DNA from: Mariannaea sp. PMI_226
Lineage: Eukaryota; Ascomycota; Sordariomycetes; Hypocreales; Nectriaceae
DNA length: 64,000 nt
Assembly: GCA_024336345.1 (NCBI GenBank)
Contig: JANFOG010000004.1
Span: 1,364,001-1,428,000, forward strand
Direction of reading: 5' to 3'
Part shown: one piece after another, positions 46,471-60,900 of the stretch
Layout of the letters: every line of letters begins with the position of its first letter
Numbering within the stretch: the stretch's first letter is position 1
The notes under the pieces: generated by a model
Databases searched by the model: none
What the model was told of the DNA's origin: nothing
What the model saw: only the letters and a program-made list of their open reading frames with translations
Made by a program: the position numbers and the translations under genes

Positions 46471-49363
46471 TTACAGCTTGTCGTAGTACTGTGGGTATCA
46501 AAGTTAGCATGCTGTTGTTCTTCTCAAGACTATACATCATAGTAGAACGGGATGAACTTACGTTTTCGACACCGGGCACCTCGACCTTGATACCCTTGCG
46601 CTTTCGCATTTCGGTGACGATCGCACCGACCTTGCTGCTGCTGTCGAGGGGAGAGCCACCGGGGAGAACCTGCCAGTGGTCGAAGACGGACTGGGGGAAA
46701 GCCTGTCCGGAGGTGGCCTGACGGAGATCGCCGTTGAAGCCGAAGGACTCCAGGACGGGGAGGTAGGCCTTGATGTTGAACAGAGGAGTTCCGGGACGCT
46801 GCTCCTCGTTGAAGACGTGACCACGTCGTCGGGTAAGGACACCGTAGACACCACCCATGGCCTGCTCGGGCACCTGGATCTCGACGAGGTAGACGGGCTC
46901 GAGAAGAGCGGGCTCGGCAAGAAGGGCAGAGGCGTACAGGACACGACGGGCAGTGGGGATAATTTGACCACCACCACGGTGAATGGCATCGGCGTGAAGG
47001 GTGACATCGAGGATGTTGAAGCGGATGGAGCGCATGGGCTCCTCGGCAACGGGACCCTCTCGGGAAGCCCACTGGAAACCAGAGACAACGGAATCCTTGA
47101 TTTCGTTGAGGTACTGGACGGCCTTGGTCTGGTCAACCAGCAAGTTGGCACCGGTACCATCGGGACCGAAGGTCCAGATCTTTCGGGCGTCGGTGACATC
47201 CCAACCGAAGTCATCGGCAAGGACACGGGCACGGGCCTTGAAATCATCACGGGCGCTGACCTTGCCAGCCTCAATGGCAAGAGAGAGTTCCTCCTCAATA
47301 GGCTCAGCCACCATGTAGAGACGGTTGTGCTTGTTGGGTGACTTGGACAGAGCGGTCATGGAAGACTTGTTCGTGACGGTCTCACGGTACTGGACGACGG
47401 GGTCGGAGATGATAAGAGGAACACCAGCGTGGTCCTCCTCAAGATCCTTCAAGCAAATCTCGAGATGCAGCTCACCGGCACCGGCAACAATGTGCTCACC
47501 GGACTCGGAGGTCATGGTAAGAACGCAAGGATCGGACTTGGAGAGACGCTTGAGACCCTCGACAAGCTTGGGGAGATCCTGGGCGTTCTTGACCTGGACG
47601 GAACGCTGGACGACGGGGGAGACGGAGAACTTCATGACCTTGAGGTTGTGGGCGGCATCGCTGGTGGTGAGGGTACCAGACTTGAGCAGGAACTGATCGA
47701 TACCGACCAGACCGACAATGTTACCGGCAGGCATGTCATCGATGGGCTCGACCTTGCCACCCATCATCAGGACGGTACGCTGAATAGCCTTGATGAAGAG
47801 ATCATCCTTCTTGCCAGGGACGTAGTTGGGACCCTGGATGCGGACCTTAAGACCGGATCGGACGGTACCAGCGAAGACACGACCGAAGGCGTAGAATCGA
47901 CCCTTATCGGAAGTGGGCACCATCTTGGAAACGTAAAGCATGAGAGGAGCCTTGGGGTCACAGTCACGGATACCAATGGCGGCCTCGTCGTCAGCGGGAC
48001 CCTCGTACAGAGTCTCAACACGGTACTTCTGGGCGGTGACGGGGGAAGGAAGGTGGAGGATCAACATCTCAAGGAGAGAGTCGGCGGCGGGGAGGAAAGT
48101 TCGCATGACAGCCTTAAGGAGCTGCTTGCCCTCCTTGTCACGGTCCTCAACAGAGAGCTTAAGCTGGAGCTTGTCGAGAAGAGTGGCAATCTCCTCCTTC
48201 TTGAAGTTCATGACGGCGGAGAAGATCTTGAAGATGGGGTCCAGGATGAACTGGCAGAAGGCACGCTCGAGCTGCTTACCCTCGTAGGTGCCGTTCTTGG
48301 TCCACTTCTTGGTCTTGGGGTTGAAGTAGTTGTCGCCCTACGTTTCCATTGTTAGCGGGATTCTGACACATTTATGAGAGGACTGAGAGGAAGAAAGACA
48401 TACCCAGAGACGGTCCATCATCTTGTTCTTGTCAACACCAAACTTCTTGGCGTACTTGACAGCGAACTGGCGGACGGTGAAGGCCCAGCCGTGAAGACCG
48501 GAACCGAAGGCAACGGTACCCTTGTAGGGGTAGACCTGGACATCACCAAGAGACTTGTCGAAGTAGGTGGCGATGATGACGTTGACGGACTCGATGGTTC
48601 GGGAGAAGGACTGGTAAAGATCCTCCTTGGAGACCTGGAGCTCGAGAAGAGCACGATCGACCTTGTTGATGATAACAACGGGCTTGATTCGCTCACCAAG
48701 AGCCTGTCGGAGCACGGTCTCAGTCTGGACACAGACACCCTCGACGGTGTCGACGACAACCAGGGCACCATCAGTGACACGAAGAGCAGCAGTAACTTCA
48801 GAGGAGAAATCAACGTGACCGGGGGAGTCAATCAGGTTGATCAAGAAGTCCTTGCCGTCGGTCTTCTGGCCGACGATATCGGGAATGTCATCATCCTCGA
48901 TCTGGCCGTACAGGGAGATAGCTGTGGACTTGATGGTGATACCACGCTCCTGCTCGTCTGCACGAGTATCGGTAGCTCGGGCATCACCAGCCTTCGCGGT
49001 GGAAATGATACCAGCCTTGGCGAGAAGGGAGTCGGTCAGGGTAGACTTGCCGTGATCGACGTGGGCAATAACGGACATGTTACGGACATTGGTGGGCTTG
49101 TCCATGAGACCACGGATCTCGTCGATCGTGAAGCTGTTTGGCGAGTGAGGGCATCTTGTCAGCTCATGGACTTGCAGCAAGCTTAACTCCGAGCGGGGTA
49201 TATAGCAAAAAAAAAAAAAAAGGAAGATGAATTTTGCGCTTGACAGCAACGACGTAGCACGGAGTGACCTCAAAAGTGCCAAAAGCAAGCTCAAGGTGTG
49301 ATCCAATACAGCGATAAGCTGATTTAGAGGGATTGAAGGATGAATAGCGACTTACTTGACCAT
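46471..49363 (-). CDS. eft2: Translation elongation factor 2 (eEF2)
   Basis: Four exons on the minus strand: 49363-49356 (8 nt, ATGGTCAA), 49133-48404, 48337-46562 and 46488-46471 (18 nt, coding YYDKL and stop); introns 222, 66 and 73 nt. Product 843 aa, exactly the eEF2 size. The tiny first exon is required to give [14 protein letters not shown]. GTPase motifs are all present: AHVDHGKST (G1), RGITIKST (G2), DSPGHVDF (G3) and NKVD (G4). Domain IV carries DAIHRGGGQ with the His that is modified to diphthamide. eEF2 drives ribosomal translocation in the cytosol. Long ORFs on the opposite strand (46676-48355) are shadows created by its strong codon bias. Confidence 0.97.
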
Positions 49364-51939
49364 CTTGGCGGTATTGACGGGATGACCTGACTATGTGTTT
49401 GTGTTGTGAAAAGTCGAAGTTGTTGATGTGGGAACAGAGCGGGGTCGAAAATATCACCCCGCGATCTGAAGCCTTGAAGATATACAGAAGCGGTGCCTTT
49501 GAGAAAAGGGCAACGATTCTAGGCGACGATTGAAAAGGGACAGCGAGGGGGCGGGAGAACCACTGTCACTCTTTTATGCGTCCCTTGAGGAAGGTTTGGA
49601 GGAGGGAAGAAAGAGAGGAGGGGAGGAGGGGGGGAAGAGGAGAGGAAAGAGAGCGAGGTGGGTGGTGGGCATGGTGGGAGGGGAGTGGAGGTACGGAGTA
49701 CCTTTGGTCGATAGAAACGTGTGACAGCCCCGGGCGAAGGACCAGAGTAGGGACAGGCCACTGGAGGAGCGACCACAGAAAGGCGCTGAGACCAAGCCTA
49801 AGGCGAGGGAAAAAAAATTCCTGGAACCCACCAACGTGCAAATTGGTGTGTGGTGGACTTTCGAGTGGAGCTCAGAGCAGGGCAAGTCCTCCACTAGAAG
49901 TGGGCTGCTGAGCCGTTTTCTTTGGATTTTTTCTTTTTTTTTTCTTCTCTTTGCCCTCTTCGTTCACGTTTTCAGCTAAGTGAGTCCTGGATGGAGGGGG
50001 AGGGGCAGTTTGCATAGAGGGGTTGGGCAGGTGTCTCTCCCAGCGCAGTTTGAACGCAAGCAACACAGCTCACAGCACACACAACGCAATGGCACTTATT
50101 AAAGCCACAATGCCTAAAACATACAGTAGTAATACCAGACACCCAGCTCAAAAAGCTCCCATCTGGTCATTGAAGCTCTTTCATAACTGGTCTGTGGGTT
50201 TCCGGAATCATTACAATTGTATTATCTATTTTTCTCTCTTTTTTTGTTTTATTCAATTTAAACACTATCCCCCATCTGTGGTCAAAAGTCAAGTTGCCAA
50301 AGGAACGACTAACAAACACCCCTCCACGCACAAGAAAGGGCACCAACCCTGATTCGCCGCCGCATATGGAGATATCTCGGCTCGGGTAACCTTCCCATGA
50401 GAAGGTTGGGCTCGCTGAGCTAGTACCACCCAGCAGCAGCGGCAACAGGAGCATGAATGGTAAGCTGGTACGATGTGTATTTTTTTTTTTTTTTGGAAGA
50501 AGCCAGGCCAGAGGCAAGGTGTCTGTGCCATCCTGACCAGACCCAGCCAGACCAAACGAGTTCAATTGCAAAAAGGCTTTTCAGTTACCGCCTTCCAACA
50601 GACTAGGTTAAGCTGTCGACAAGGCGAGAGGACACCACGGTGACTAGCTTACTCGAGTCACTGCAGATTTCGTCGTCTCTGGCCGTCAGACTCATGCGGA
50701 CACATGATTTGCATAATAGCAAGCATTGATACGCATCACCTGAAGCGATCAAAAGACTTTCTTGGGGAGTCACCCCGCTTCGTGAAGCAGCCTATGACGG
50801 CATGGCGTGTTTATCCTGCCAAAGCCCCCCCGGCCTCAACTATTGATCAGCCTAATGTTACGTAGGTAGTGACTCGAAGGAATGCCTGAAGTATGCGCAG
50901 TCAGCAGTCACTGGTTTCACAGCACAGCATTTGAAGCATTTGGGAGCTTGAGATTCATGGCGGAGTGTGACTGCCGAAGCTCTGAGCTGAGGTACCCGGG
51001 GATACAGGGCACATAAAGAGCTGCCAGAGCTCACTTCGCTCCAAGAAGGATTACATAAGTTAGATGCTTACCGTTGGTGCTGCTTTCTGATTGACAACCC
51101 AAGCTCAAGGAAGTTACGTTCTGGTCTTGCCCCGCTCACACTCAGAAGTCTCCAAAGGCGCCCGGAGGAATCAAGCGGCCCCAACCAACTATCAACCGTC
51201 AATGCCACAGTACGTATATGCTGTACATGCCAATGTAGCCTTAAAGAATGTAGCTTTGCTCCTGTTCAGCATACAAGAAATACTTCACCGAGCTTAGCTG
51301 ACCTAGGTACCAGCATCCTTACCCCTCCCAGCTCGTGGTTAGTCTTTTGAAATGGGAGGAAGATAACCCTCATGCCAGAGACTTAGTCATCACTCCATCA
51401 CCATCCACCGAGGACAATCCAGTGAGCTGTTCGGGTTGCATCCGCCAGATCCGACTATAAATAACCAATAGGAGCTCTCGTGAAAAAAGATCCATTGCGA
51501 GGGCTGCTACAGATTAGATGCAGGTGGTGTGAGGTTTCTCAGTATGAGCTTACCTAAAATAAAATCTTCAGCACTTAGATCCAAGGGTGGAGCTACGGCT
51601 TCTACGGCGGAGGTCATACCATCATACTTACTATGTAGTGCACACCCAGCTCCGCTATCCACAACCAGCAGATCAACTACCTAGTCCAACTGCACGTTGC
51701 ATACATATACTAACTCGTTGCCAAAATTATAATACTCAATCATATTTCATTAGTTTTTATTTCTACTCCAAACCCAGGCTGTTCTAAATAAATAAAAGAT
51801 TCTTCATCTGGACATTTTCACGTCATCCCGGTAACAAAAACGCCTCGCTTGCTTGCACATGCCACCGAATGACTCACTCGCCGGAATAATACACATCCCC
51901 CTTCGCCTCCCCTCCTCCTCTCCCCTGAAGCTCTCATCA
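49364..51939. other. Intergenic, eEF2 5' flank to csf1 3' flank
   Basis: 2.6 kb. The first 600 bp (eEF2 promoter side) has a purine-rich GGAGG/GAGAGG tract near 49590-49690 (pyrimidine-rich when read towards eEF2), as in strong fungal promoters. Later parts contain T16 (50480-50495) and a TAGGTA palindrome near 51303. ORFs of 60-130 codons are not supported. Confidence 0.5.
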
Positions 51940-54900
51940 TTACGAAGATCCTAGGATTCGACCGTAGGCGTCTTCCACTTCTCCAGCCAATTCCAAAAGC
52001 GACACAATTACAATCTGGTGCGTCAAGTTTGGTAGCCTGTCGCGGTGCAGTCCGATCCATTCCAATGGAGGTGTCGCCTCTCCCATGTCTCGCAGCTGTG
52101 GTGTTTCGATGATGGGCTCCTCTAGTGCTACGTAATCGTATTTTGACTGTGGCATGTTGACCTCAGCCGTGATCTTCTGTTGTTCCCCTTCTCGTCGCTC
52201 TGCCTCTGCTCCAGGCACACCTGTGATCTTGACTGCTGTCAGGGGCAGCTCCTTGCCCCAAACCTGTTCCAATGCCTTGTTGTGGTTTGCAAACATTCCT
52301 CGGATGTAGCTAACTCGCGAGAAGTTCCATCCCACCTCTACCTTGCCTTCAAAGGCACTCTTGAAGATGTAGTCGATCTGGTTTGCTTTCGGCTTTTGCC
52401 ATGTTTCCATCAATGCTGAAACTTGAGGCACGTTGAGGATTGTACCACCGCGCGATCCGGTGGCTCGTTGAACAACGTCTTCTACCGAGATTTCGCTTAG
52501 AGTCTTTGGTGCTTCCACATTTCTGACACCAGCCAGTCCAATTCGAAGCTGACCTAGCATCATCTTGAGGATACTGTGAATGCGCCGTTGTTCCATGCTA
52601 ACCGCAAATCTAGTGTACGCATTCAGTGCTTCAATCTTGAAAACCTGATGATCTGAGAAGGTGCTAGGGAACACGCCCAAATTCAACGCTTTGAGGGTCA
52701 CTACCACGTCTGTGTGGAGAGAGATCGGCGACTTTGAGATTGTATCCTCGACTGGAAGTCTGGGTGTCTGGATCTGAGGCAACGGGCTGCGCGAGGATAT
52801 GGATCTTCTGTTCATGAACTTCTCAATCTCCTTCAAAGAGTTCCGGAAGCTTTCTCTTCGTTCCTGCATCAACTTTTGGATGGCTTGCCAGAGTGCAATA
52901 CCTTGAGCTGCTGAGGTTGTGGTTCCAAACACCTGGACAGCCTCTCCGTCAAAGATGGCAACCAAACGGTCTCCCTTGCCTTCGTGGTTGTCACGAACGT
53001 TGTACATCAGGAATTCAAATGTAGTAATATCAGCTACCAGGAAAGCCTGGTAATCGAAGGCAGCTTTAACTCGGAATGCATTGAATGCGATTGAGGCTTG
53101 AATTAGGGGTGTCTCGTTCAATGCCTCCTCTCGCTTCGGCCACTGGATTGAGCTTCGGATACGGAAATCCTGCAATGCTACAAAGCCACTCAATCTACCA
53201 GTGCAGTCGATACCGATTTTGTCAAATCCCAAACACATGTTCTGTTCCCAATCCGAGGTCTTCTTGGATGAGACCCAGAAGTTGTTAATCGCGAAGGCAG
53301 ACTTTCCAATAGCCTGCCCCATGTCAATCGTGACATCAAGTGCAGCAATCGAAATGGTAGCCGTCCATGGGAATGCAGCTGTGGCAGCTACCTGCTGATA
53401 CCGCTGAACCAGGTGGCCTTGTGAGGTTTCTGATGGCATCTTTGGGACAGGTGCAACCGGCCCTTGTCGTTGACTGGGGTACCAGATTTCTCGGAACAGT
53501 AAGAAGTCTTGTGCTTGCTTGGCATTGATGGCGACTACCATTGGGCTGACCTTGATGATAGCGGACACTCCGCTAGTTCCACTAAAGTGTTTGCTATTCA
53601 TGAAGGACAGTGTGATGGAGTCGAGTTCAAAGCTTGCGGTTGATTCCCTTGAGTACACATGCTGCACAGATGTCTGGAGCTTGGTGAAGACTCCTGAAAT
53701 AGCGAAGAAGTTGCCTTGCTCAACAGACCGTACAGTGTTGATGGTGAAGTAAATGTTGTCAAAGCACGTCGTAGCTGCAACACGGGCAATTGGCTGGCAA
53801 CTGAGAGAGAATTCCTGCCGGCAAATACGCAAGCCCAGATTGAGCTTCAGGCGACCCAGAACAGCACTGGGGTCTGCAGTGAGGATGTTATCCTCGTCTC
53901 CAGACTTGGCAGGTTTGAGCTTTGGTGTTGCTGGTTTCTTTGAGGCCTCATTGTCCTCGTCATCTTTAACAACCTCCTTGACACTCGACATCATGTCCAT
54001 GACAAGCGGCACCACAGACGGGTACAGAATGTTGCTAGAGGCATCAATCTTGATTTCTCCGTAAAGCGCAGGGTCATCATGTCCATCATCCCTGTATTCG
54101 ACTTTCCAGGCAAGTCCTGGGCTGCGAAGGACCGCTCCACTCCCAGAGTCATCAGCATTGAACTGACCATATTTGCCTGCAAGCGAAGGTCGACCGTTCC
54201 TTGACGCATCATCCATTGGTCTCTTGCTCGACACATAAACGACAGCACCAGCAAAGTCGGCGTCAATAAGTAGATTCTCTAGTCTCTTATTGCCGAAAAT
54301 GCTTCGCTGGGGAGCTTGTTTCGATATCGTCTCGGATTTCTTGACGGGGGCTGAGACGGGCGTGTTCCATTGGGTTGATGCCTGCTGCATATTCTTTGTA
54401 GAAAGTGAGAGAGATTCGACAAGATGAGCAGCAGGAACAATGAAACCAGACGTCAGTCTCAGGTCCAGGGACTCTCCAACGGCCTGGAACGCCATGCGCC
54501 GAGCTTCCGGAGTTGAAACATAAGCAATATTGAAGATAATCTCAGGAAGGAGAGCTGAATGGAGAGATCGTTTGCTCATATCCTGACCAGGTGGTACCAT
54601 TTGAAGTTGGAAGTTCTCAATAGCCAATCTGGCCGAATGGCGGGTTCTTGTACCAAACTGGAACAGCTTCAGCGACAGGACAAGGTCTTCCTTGCTGCCC
54701 GTTTGGTGATCTTCACCATCTGCCACAATCCAGCAGACGCGGATGTTTCGAAGCTCAAAATTATACTTGACAGCCGCCAACACAGAGTCGATGAAGTCTG
54801 TGTCGTCCAGTAGAGTCTCATCTCCATTGATAGTGATCTTCGGCTTCGACTGCCTCAGCCTTCGCAAATAGTCCAATTCGCGAGAGGTATCCAAGCCTTT

Positions 54901-57900
54901 GATCTTGTCACCCATGTAGCCCAGAACATCGACAACGGTTGAAATTGTTTCTGGAGAAAGCTTGCACTCAAAATCATCGCTGCTGAAATTGAAGGACCAA
55001 GTTTCCCTCCCGTCGTCACCCATCGTTGTGCTGGCAGAAACTGTTACACCAACACCGAGGCTTCCGCACGATCTCATCTGGTCTTCGTGACCCCTTCGGA
55101 TGTCCAGGCCAATTTGACTGAGGTTCAAATGCAACTCAGGATACTTCAAGATGGGACCCTCTGTTTCATGTCTATTCGAGGCGTGGAGATGCGCTCTATC
55201 TAATGAGAACAGCACGCGAGCCAAAGGCTCCAGTTCTGATTTGAGAGATGTTTTGGCGAAAACCTGGAGACCGGCCAATGTCAAATGCACGTTATAGACA
55301 AGCTTCAGGCTCGGTTCGATGGGTTCGAGCACTTGTTTGGGGGTATCAGCTCCGTCTGAGCCGAATATGTCGGAGATGTGATCTTTGATGAGCTTGGTTT
55401 GCTGCTGAAGTTCTTGAATAGCGCTGTTGATCTGAGGTTTGTTCAAGGCACTCAGGAAACTGTACACGGCAGACGCATCTAGCTGGACGACTTCAAGAGA
55501 AGAAAGAACTGTGACTAGATGTTCGGTCTGGCCAATGTGGCTGGTGATACGGCCATTTGTTGGAGGTATTTGCACAAGCGAAATGCTGCGAGGCTCATTC
55601 CTAACATCGATCTGCATCTCGTGGTAATTTTCTTTGACATCGAAGTCAAAAATGACTTCCTTACCAAAGTTGGCCGCAGCCGCTGCGCGAGCGACAGTTC
55701 CAGTGATTTTGTACGTCAACGACTGGAGAAAAGGGATAGAGATGCTGTACTTATCCAGCAGAACAGCAATGTTAACTTTTACGCTGGATAGACGTTCAGA
55801 CATCCTCCTCAATTCTCCTCGCTGTTTCGGCTTTGAATTCAACGAAGGTGTCATCTGATTTTTGAGGCGATAGAGCTGTGTGACCTCGTCACGGAAGAGG
55901 AGATCCGCGACTTCCATAAGGCCTATCGGATCCTCCTTTACCGCAAAAGTCAGGTTGTTGCTGCTCGCGGTTGCTTTGATAGTGTGATACGAGATGTCAT
56001 CAGTTTCCTGGGTTTCGTAACATGCGAAGATGCTAGGCTCCTGTAGTTGAGACATGCCGAGGGTATTAGAATTGCTTTGCAGAGTAGAGGTCACAGAATT
56101 GCAGCTCAGCATAAGGTTGATCGAATTCGAGCCGTTGGGGTCGTTGTACAGGAGGAGAGATGTCTTCAATCCATGACTCAAAGACTTTGCGTGAAGGTTG
56201 ATCGTCTCCAATTCGATTGATCCTCTAGTCACTTCAACGATTAGGTGAACCGGAGGTAAAGTAACCGGGCCTGACTTCGATGGCTTGTGGAGAGGAACAA
56301 CTTCTGAAATAGAGTGAGTAGTTTGGTTCCTGCTCTTGTTGTAAAGCCGCAGAACATCATCAGCTAGTTCACAAAGTTCCCAGTTTAAATTTACTGCCGC
56401 CTCCGAGCAGCATATGTTGACGATAGTCAGAGGCTTGCCTGTGTTTTCGAGTGCTGTGGGATGAATAGCAATATCGACCTCTTTCTGATCTATTCTTGCA
56501 GCCAGCTCAACCAACCCAAATTTGTTCTGCTTGGGGCCTGGGTCGAGAACGAAGTACAGTTCACCAAGACGGCACGCACCGAGAAATGGCATGTCTTCAT
56601 TGGGCCTTGGCACCGCTTCTCCGATTTGACCAAAGATGTTTTTGAGAAATAGTGACTGGCTTGGGTTCTCCAGATCCCAGCTACGCCACCCTTGGAACGC
56701 GTCAACGACAAATTGAGCAGCATTGTTGGGAACATTTGGTGTGCCCTCCCAACATTGGCAAATCAGGTGAGATCTGGATTCGGAATCCATGCTTGCCCAG
56801 ATATGACGCAACCGCATTGCTAGCTTCCAGGAATCGAATGTCCGGATGTGTTCAGTTGCGGAACGAAGTACCGCAGAAGGGCGAACAAGGAACGAGGGGT
56901 CATTCGTCGAATGGCCATCCTTAAGAAGGTGACAGGTGAAGTACTTATTGCGGCACTGTCGCCTCGAGATAGTTTCCAAGAGCAGTTCTTTGAGTTCAGT
57001 AGCGACATTCCCAGTCCGATGGATAAGAGAAGCAAGGTATTCAACCTTGCCAGAGGCTGTGCTACCCACAACTGATCCAATATCAGCGTCAATATATCTC
57101 ACATCCTTTGCACCAACGGAGACCACAACATTCTCGATCTGAACCATGACAGCCGCCTGAGGCTCTTCCAAGGATGACAGACGCTCTGAAGCAGAAACCT
57201 CTGCCGACCCCAGGTTCAGGTGGATAGATGTTTTTGAATTCCAGGTCTCTGGCTTGAACGGATCCTGCCAGCTTGTAGTGGTTCTAGTGATCAAGGCCAC
57301 TTTTGAGATGATCAAATCATATTGGTCAAGCTCATCCTGAGATGAATCTGACGAATCAGGATATGTAGGGTTGAGCAATCGGAAATTGGCCTTGGGAATG
57401 CGGACCAGAACGTCTCTAATCTTCCCCTGTGTACCACGTTCCTTTTGGAGATCGAAAATTTCAGTCATGGCACTGATTTGTAAGGAATCGAGAAGGTCTT
57501 CTGGTTCACTCGGTTGTAAGGCATCAAGCAGAGCGGTTGCATATCGAATCGACGTCGGGTTAGCAAAAGCCGATACACCAGTTGGAAACTCCACCATTAT
57601 GCTCATGTAGGGATACTCCTCACTGATACAATTGGGGTCGACATCATCAAGCTGGGCTGATAACTTTGCAAACATCTCACTCTCATTTTCGTCAATCTCC
57701 TCAATGTTTTGACAGGGGACTTCATGTGTGCAAGGATAAACTCCCTGAAGTGGGAAATGAGGCGCAACATATTGGCTCGAAAACGCAACAGAAGAATGTG
57801 CCATGTTCTCCCAAAGATTCTGGGATAGGGCTGAAAGACGCCCGAAGGAACTCTGAGAGCCCTTTGCCTTAAGTGATGGTCTGTTGTCTCTCGACGCAGG

Positions 57901-60900
57901 TCGGGGATCAAGCTGATGATTATGAGTTGCCCTGGAACGAGATCTATGCTGACTGTGATCCCTTCTGACACTGCCTTGGGCCGAGCCGGTTATGGAAAGG
58001 AAAGAGCTTTTATGGCTGAGACCTCTTGATTGACGAGATGACATGGTCATGTACGACATGCCTTCTGCGTCAACATCTAGCTCAACAGCAGGAGGTGGAA
58101 TCGGAGGAGCGCATTGAGCAGGGGGGTCTACTGTTTCTGGTATCAACTCATCCAGATACTCCGGCAGCATGAGGAATTCAGTGCGGTGGGTTCTCTGATC
58201 TTCACGCTGTACCAAATCTTGCTGCTTCTTTCTTTCGTCACTGAAGTGGAACTTTCGTCCAATAACCGCAAGATTTACCGCGGTTTTAAGGCAAGCCTCT
58301 GTATCCGCAGGATGGTGATGCTTTGACTTCTGTCTAGCAGCGGATTCGGCATTCACACATGACAGCTGAATATTCGGAATATTGATATTAGCTCGTTTCG
58401 AGTAGTGTGAACGAGCCCAGTCATTGACGTTAATGTCGATGGCATCAGTTGACAGGAAGAAGGCAGCTTCATCTGCATGAAGCCAAATGCGAACAGTATC
58501 AACAGTCACACGCGCAAATGTGATATCGTAGAATACTTGAGACGAGTAAGGCACCAGAGCATTTTCGTTGTCGTCGAATGTAAAAGCGAGACTTCGTGCG
58601 CCTTTAACCAACGCCAAGATGAAATCAGACGTGCACTCTCCACTAACAGCGCCAACACCAACATCGTAGTTGCACAAATAGGCAGGTTCTGTAGGTGGGA
58701 GTCCAAATAGTTTGTGCCCAAAGATACGCAGGCCATCAATGAACAATTGGGTGTTGGAAGACGATAAGCCAGGCGAGTCTAGGGCCCCTTCTAAGCTGCC
58801 CAGAGAAAGACTCACGGGGCTCACTCCAATCTCCAGTTCCATGTAGTAGTTTGTGAATCGCATGTCGACAGAAACAGTAGCTAGTTCCGCTTGGATGAAA
58901 CGATTAGCAGAGTAAAGGTTTGTCGGCAGCATGACTCGAAGGTCATCAACCTTGATGCCCAAGATGACATCCATATCGTTGGACTTCTTGTGAGGCGGTC
59001 GGTTGGTGGTTTCAGCGTCTGGATTCCTCTGCTTGAGCTGCAACTGTTCTTGGTACTCATCTAGTGTCCTGAAGTGGACATAGTCACCGAAGTAGTTGTC
59101 CTTTAGCAGTATGACATACCGAATGAGGAATCCGTAGAGATAGACATATGGTGATTGTCCCCTGACATTCAATAACAGGGTGTCGGTGTTTGCAGCTGAA
59201 GTTGCCGCGTTATAGTGGTAGCCTCCCTCAACCACAAGGCCTTCAACATGGCCCAGTTCACGAAGTTGAAGAAAGGCTGCTTGGGTGTTCCATTCTGGAA
59301 CTTGCAAGTAAAGGCCTAACGTGTCGGCACGAACGTCGAAGGAGATGCAGTTCTTTGCCGGGCGGAAAGTATCGATTGGAATAGTTAAATCAGCTATCAA
59401 AGAAGGTACGGAAAGAACAAGATACGTGTTGTCCTCTATCACGGATGCCTTGTCGATAATGTTTGCCTCGTTGACATTGAGGTAGAGTTTGAGAGCTTGC
59501 AGGTTGAGGTTGATGTGATACTTGAAAGGGGTGAAAACAAGATAGTCCGGAGGTGGGCCATTGGTCCAGTCGCTTACCAAGTCGGTCAGGAGGAAGATAT
59601 GATCCCGCAAGATGAATAACTCCATACGATCGCTGTGAATGTTGAAATACCAATTCCTTAGTCCATTCCAAGATGGAGGGTTGGACAAGTCGCAAGATAT
59701 CTGTTGGGCACCGGAGCGCCATAGTAGGTCATGGTTGACGCTGCTCCGCAGCTCCGAACTGGGTAGACTGACATCAAGCATGGTTGTATATCCCGATGAG
59801 CTAGCCAGCGTGTCCATCGTGAACTTCGCTGTAGAATTCGCTGGAAGCTTCAATTCCAACCACCCTGCTGGACGCAGCTGGGTTACGTCACCTTTGCTGT
59901 TCTTTTTTGCCCGATTTCGTTGCTTCCGCTTAGAAGCAGGTTTCTGATGTCTCATCTGCGGCTCCTTACCACGCCAGCGCCAGTTCTTGGATTCCTCCCT
60001 AATCGGAACCTTCAGAGTGACGGTGTCGTCCATTTCGACATACAGTTTAAACTGTGTCGGAGCCCTCCACGAGCCAGTCTCCAGAGGTTGGGCAGGTGTA
60101 GCATCCTTGCATAGACCTGGGAAAAAAAACTTTTGGAGATCCGCGCGCTGGCGGTCAGCCCATGGACCATAATTCATTGTTCCTCCTTTGATGGAGAAGT
60201 TCATTCCCCATTCTGGGGGTTCATCACCATTTATATTGAGAGGGAATGCCATGTCTTTCCGCTGTTCAAATGGGTTGGTGACTTTCCCTACAGCATCCCA
60301 GTAGACCGTTAGAGTTGCCTCAGGACTGTCGAGAATGGTCGAAACCGCAGCATACTCGACAGATAGCCAGCGAGCTCTGTCATCCTGATCCCGGTCATCG
60401 AGGTAGCGGGTTAGTCCTTGCCATTGGTTCACCCCAGGTATATGAGAAGCTGCCGTATTGATTCCTGCACGAGAGTCGGTGGAGAAGGATTCCACAGATC
60501 GTCTCCAGTATGGGACCAGGTTTCGGACAGTGTTGAGTGCTTTGCGACGGCGATGACGAAAGAGAGACTTCTTCGGGACCGGTTCTTGCCTTTCGGTTTG
60601 GGTTCCATCGCGGTTTGCCCGGGAGACCTGGTCCTCTTTGAAGTCTTCATTTTCCTTCATCTCTACGACCGGGTGCTTGAACTTGACCTTGAAAATTTGG
60701 CGGTAAGGATCAGGAGTTTTCGTCTCAGTGGCATCGACATCTACCGAAATTGAATCCGCTTTAGCCACGAAAATCGCTTTTGTATTATCGTTTCCCATCA
60801 CGACTGCAGCCTTGTGGCATTCGATGCGGACGGGAAATAACTGCAGCATGAATGGCAGATCTGAATCGGATGGCTCATTCGTGCCCTCATAGCCGTCCAC

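Noticed and set aside
46676..48355. Long plus-strand ORFs (221, 308 codons) opposite eEF2
   Set aside because: Shadows of a highly codon-biased gene on the other strand; acidic, Gly/Leu/Asp-rich translation with no domain.
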